Source of the DNA: Endozoicomonas acroporae
GTDB lineage: Bacteria > Pseudomonadota > Gammaproteobacteria > Pseudomonadales > Endozoicomonadaceae
Direction: 5' to 3'
Length of the DNA stretch: 64,000 nt
NCBI RefSeq assembly: GCF_002864045.1
Contig: NZ_PJPV01000137.1
Coordinates: 53,984-117,983, forward strand
Shown: positions 63,706-64,000 of the stretch, in pieces
Position numbering within the stretch: the stretch's first letter is position 1
Layout: each line of letters opens with the position of its first letter
The notes under the pieces: generated by a model
The model's database searches: none
Told to the model about the DNA's origin: nothing
What the model saw: the letters and a program-made list of their open reading frames with translations, nothing else
Program-made: the position numbers and the translations under genes

Positions 63706-63808
63706 TTGGCAGCCGGGTGAGCCAGCTATAAGGATACAATCTTTATCCTGATCGTCGCAGAGATGGGCGAGGAAGAAGTTAGCTGGTTAATACCATGCCC
63801 ACTTTACC

Positions 63809-63974
63809 TAGGAGCCTGTCGGACTTAAGACTGTCCTACTGCGGTTGCGATAAATTGGTCTAAAAATTCCTGCTTCTTCGTCAAATAGCCCCGCTATTCT
63901 CCTCAGAAGCAGAAATTTTTACCCTCAATTTCTCGCAATCCTCACTACGGACGCTTAAGTCCGACAGGCTCCTA
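63809..63974. repeat. Palindromic intergenic element, type 2, copy 2
   Basis: 166 bp. Perfect 21-bp outer stem (63809-63829, starting TAGGAGCCTGTCGG, with its complement ending at 63974), a middle stem (GGTTGCGA...AAATTG / CAATTTCTCGCAATCC), an inner 17-bp stem starting TAAAAATTCCTGCTTCT with one mismatch, and the central AATAGC-CCC-GCTATT hairpin as in the copy at 21581. Non-coding; upstream of rhlB. Confidence 0.85.
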
Positions 63975-64000
63975 GGGAGTGGGTACGGTAAAGCGTGAGA

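Overview
The window looks like the chromosome of a host-associated marine gammaproteobacterium, most likely Endozoicomonadaceae/Oceanospirillales. This is an inference. The housekeeping genes and their order (ispB, rplU, rpmA, obg, proB, rpsT, murJ, ribF, ileS, lspA, fkpB, ispH, minor pilins) match the arrangement known from Pseudomonas. They are interleaved with long ankyrin-repeat proteins, large repeat proteins of unknown family, a disordered protein with actin-regulator-like motifs, and decayed insertion sequences. That mixture is typical of bacteria that live in or on animal cells.

Layout. 1-10.2 kb: minus strand, the end-truncated part of an unrecognised gene and three tandem paralogous ankyrin genes (12, 10 and 9 repeats). 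10.4-24 kb: the conserved core block, covering isoprenoid precursor and quinone side-chain synthesis (ispH, ispB), ribosomal proteins L21/L27/S20, the ribosome-assembly GTPase Obg, proline synthesis, lipid II flippase, flavin synthesis, isoleucyl-tRNA synthetase and lipoprotein signal peptidase. 24.2-35.4 kb: a type IV pilus minor-pilin locus in two cassettes, fimT-pilV-pilW-pilX-pilY1-pilE followed by a second fimT-pilV-pilW-pilE-pilX without pilY1. 35.7-41.1 kb: a FimX-like degenerate GGDEF/EAL protein, nadE, then coaE and the prepilin peptidase pilD on the opposite strand. Pilin substrates, their peptidase and a likely c-di-GMP receptor for pilus assembly therefore lie within 17 kb.

41.5-59.5 kb is accessory: an ankyrin protein with a c-Myc-like nuclear localisation motif; a TAXI-type TRAP transporter; two paralogous proteins of 36-37-residue CC-containing repeats ending in a nucleotidyltransferase-like motif (the second has lost its N-terminus by a start-codon change and a one-base shift in an A tract); a UshA-like 5'-nucleotidase; IS5- and ISKra4-type transposase remnants on either side of another ankyrin gene; and an 885-residue disordered protein carrying an EVH1-type FPPFP motif, several WH2-like helices, a polyproline stretch and a basic-amphipathic plus acidic C-terminus. 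59.5-63.7 kb returns to ordinary genes (yaaA, a PIN-PhoH ATPase, rhlB).

Three intergenic palindromic elements (18.5, 21.6 and 63.8 kb) share one nested-hairpin plan. The two most similar copies differ by compensatory changes in their stems, which points to selection on structure. I consider these elements, the actin-mimic candidate and the CC-repeat nucleotidyltransferase-like pair the best candidates for something undescribed. No tRNA, rRNA, CRISPR array or origin was seen.
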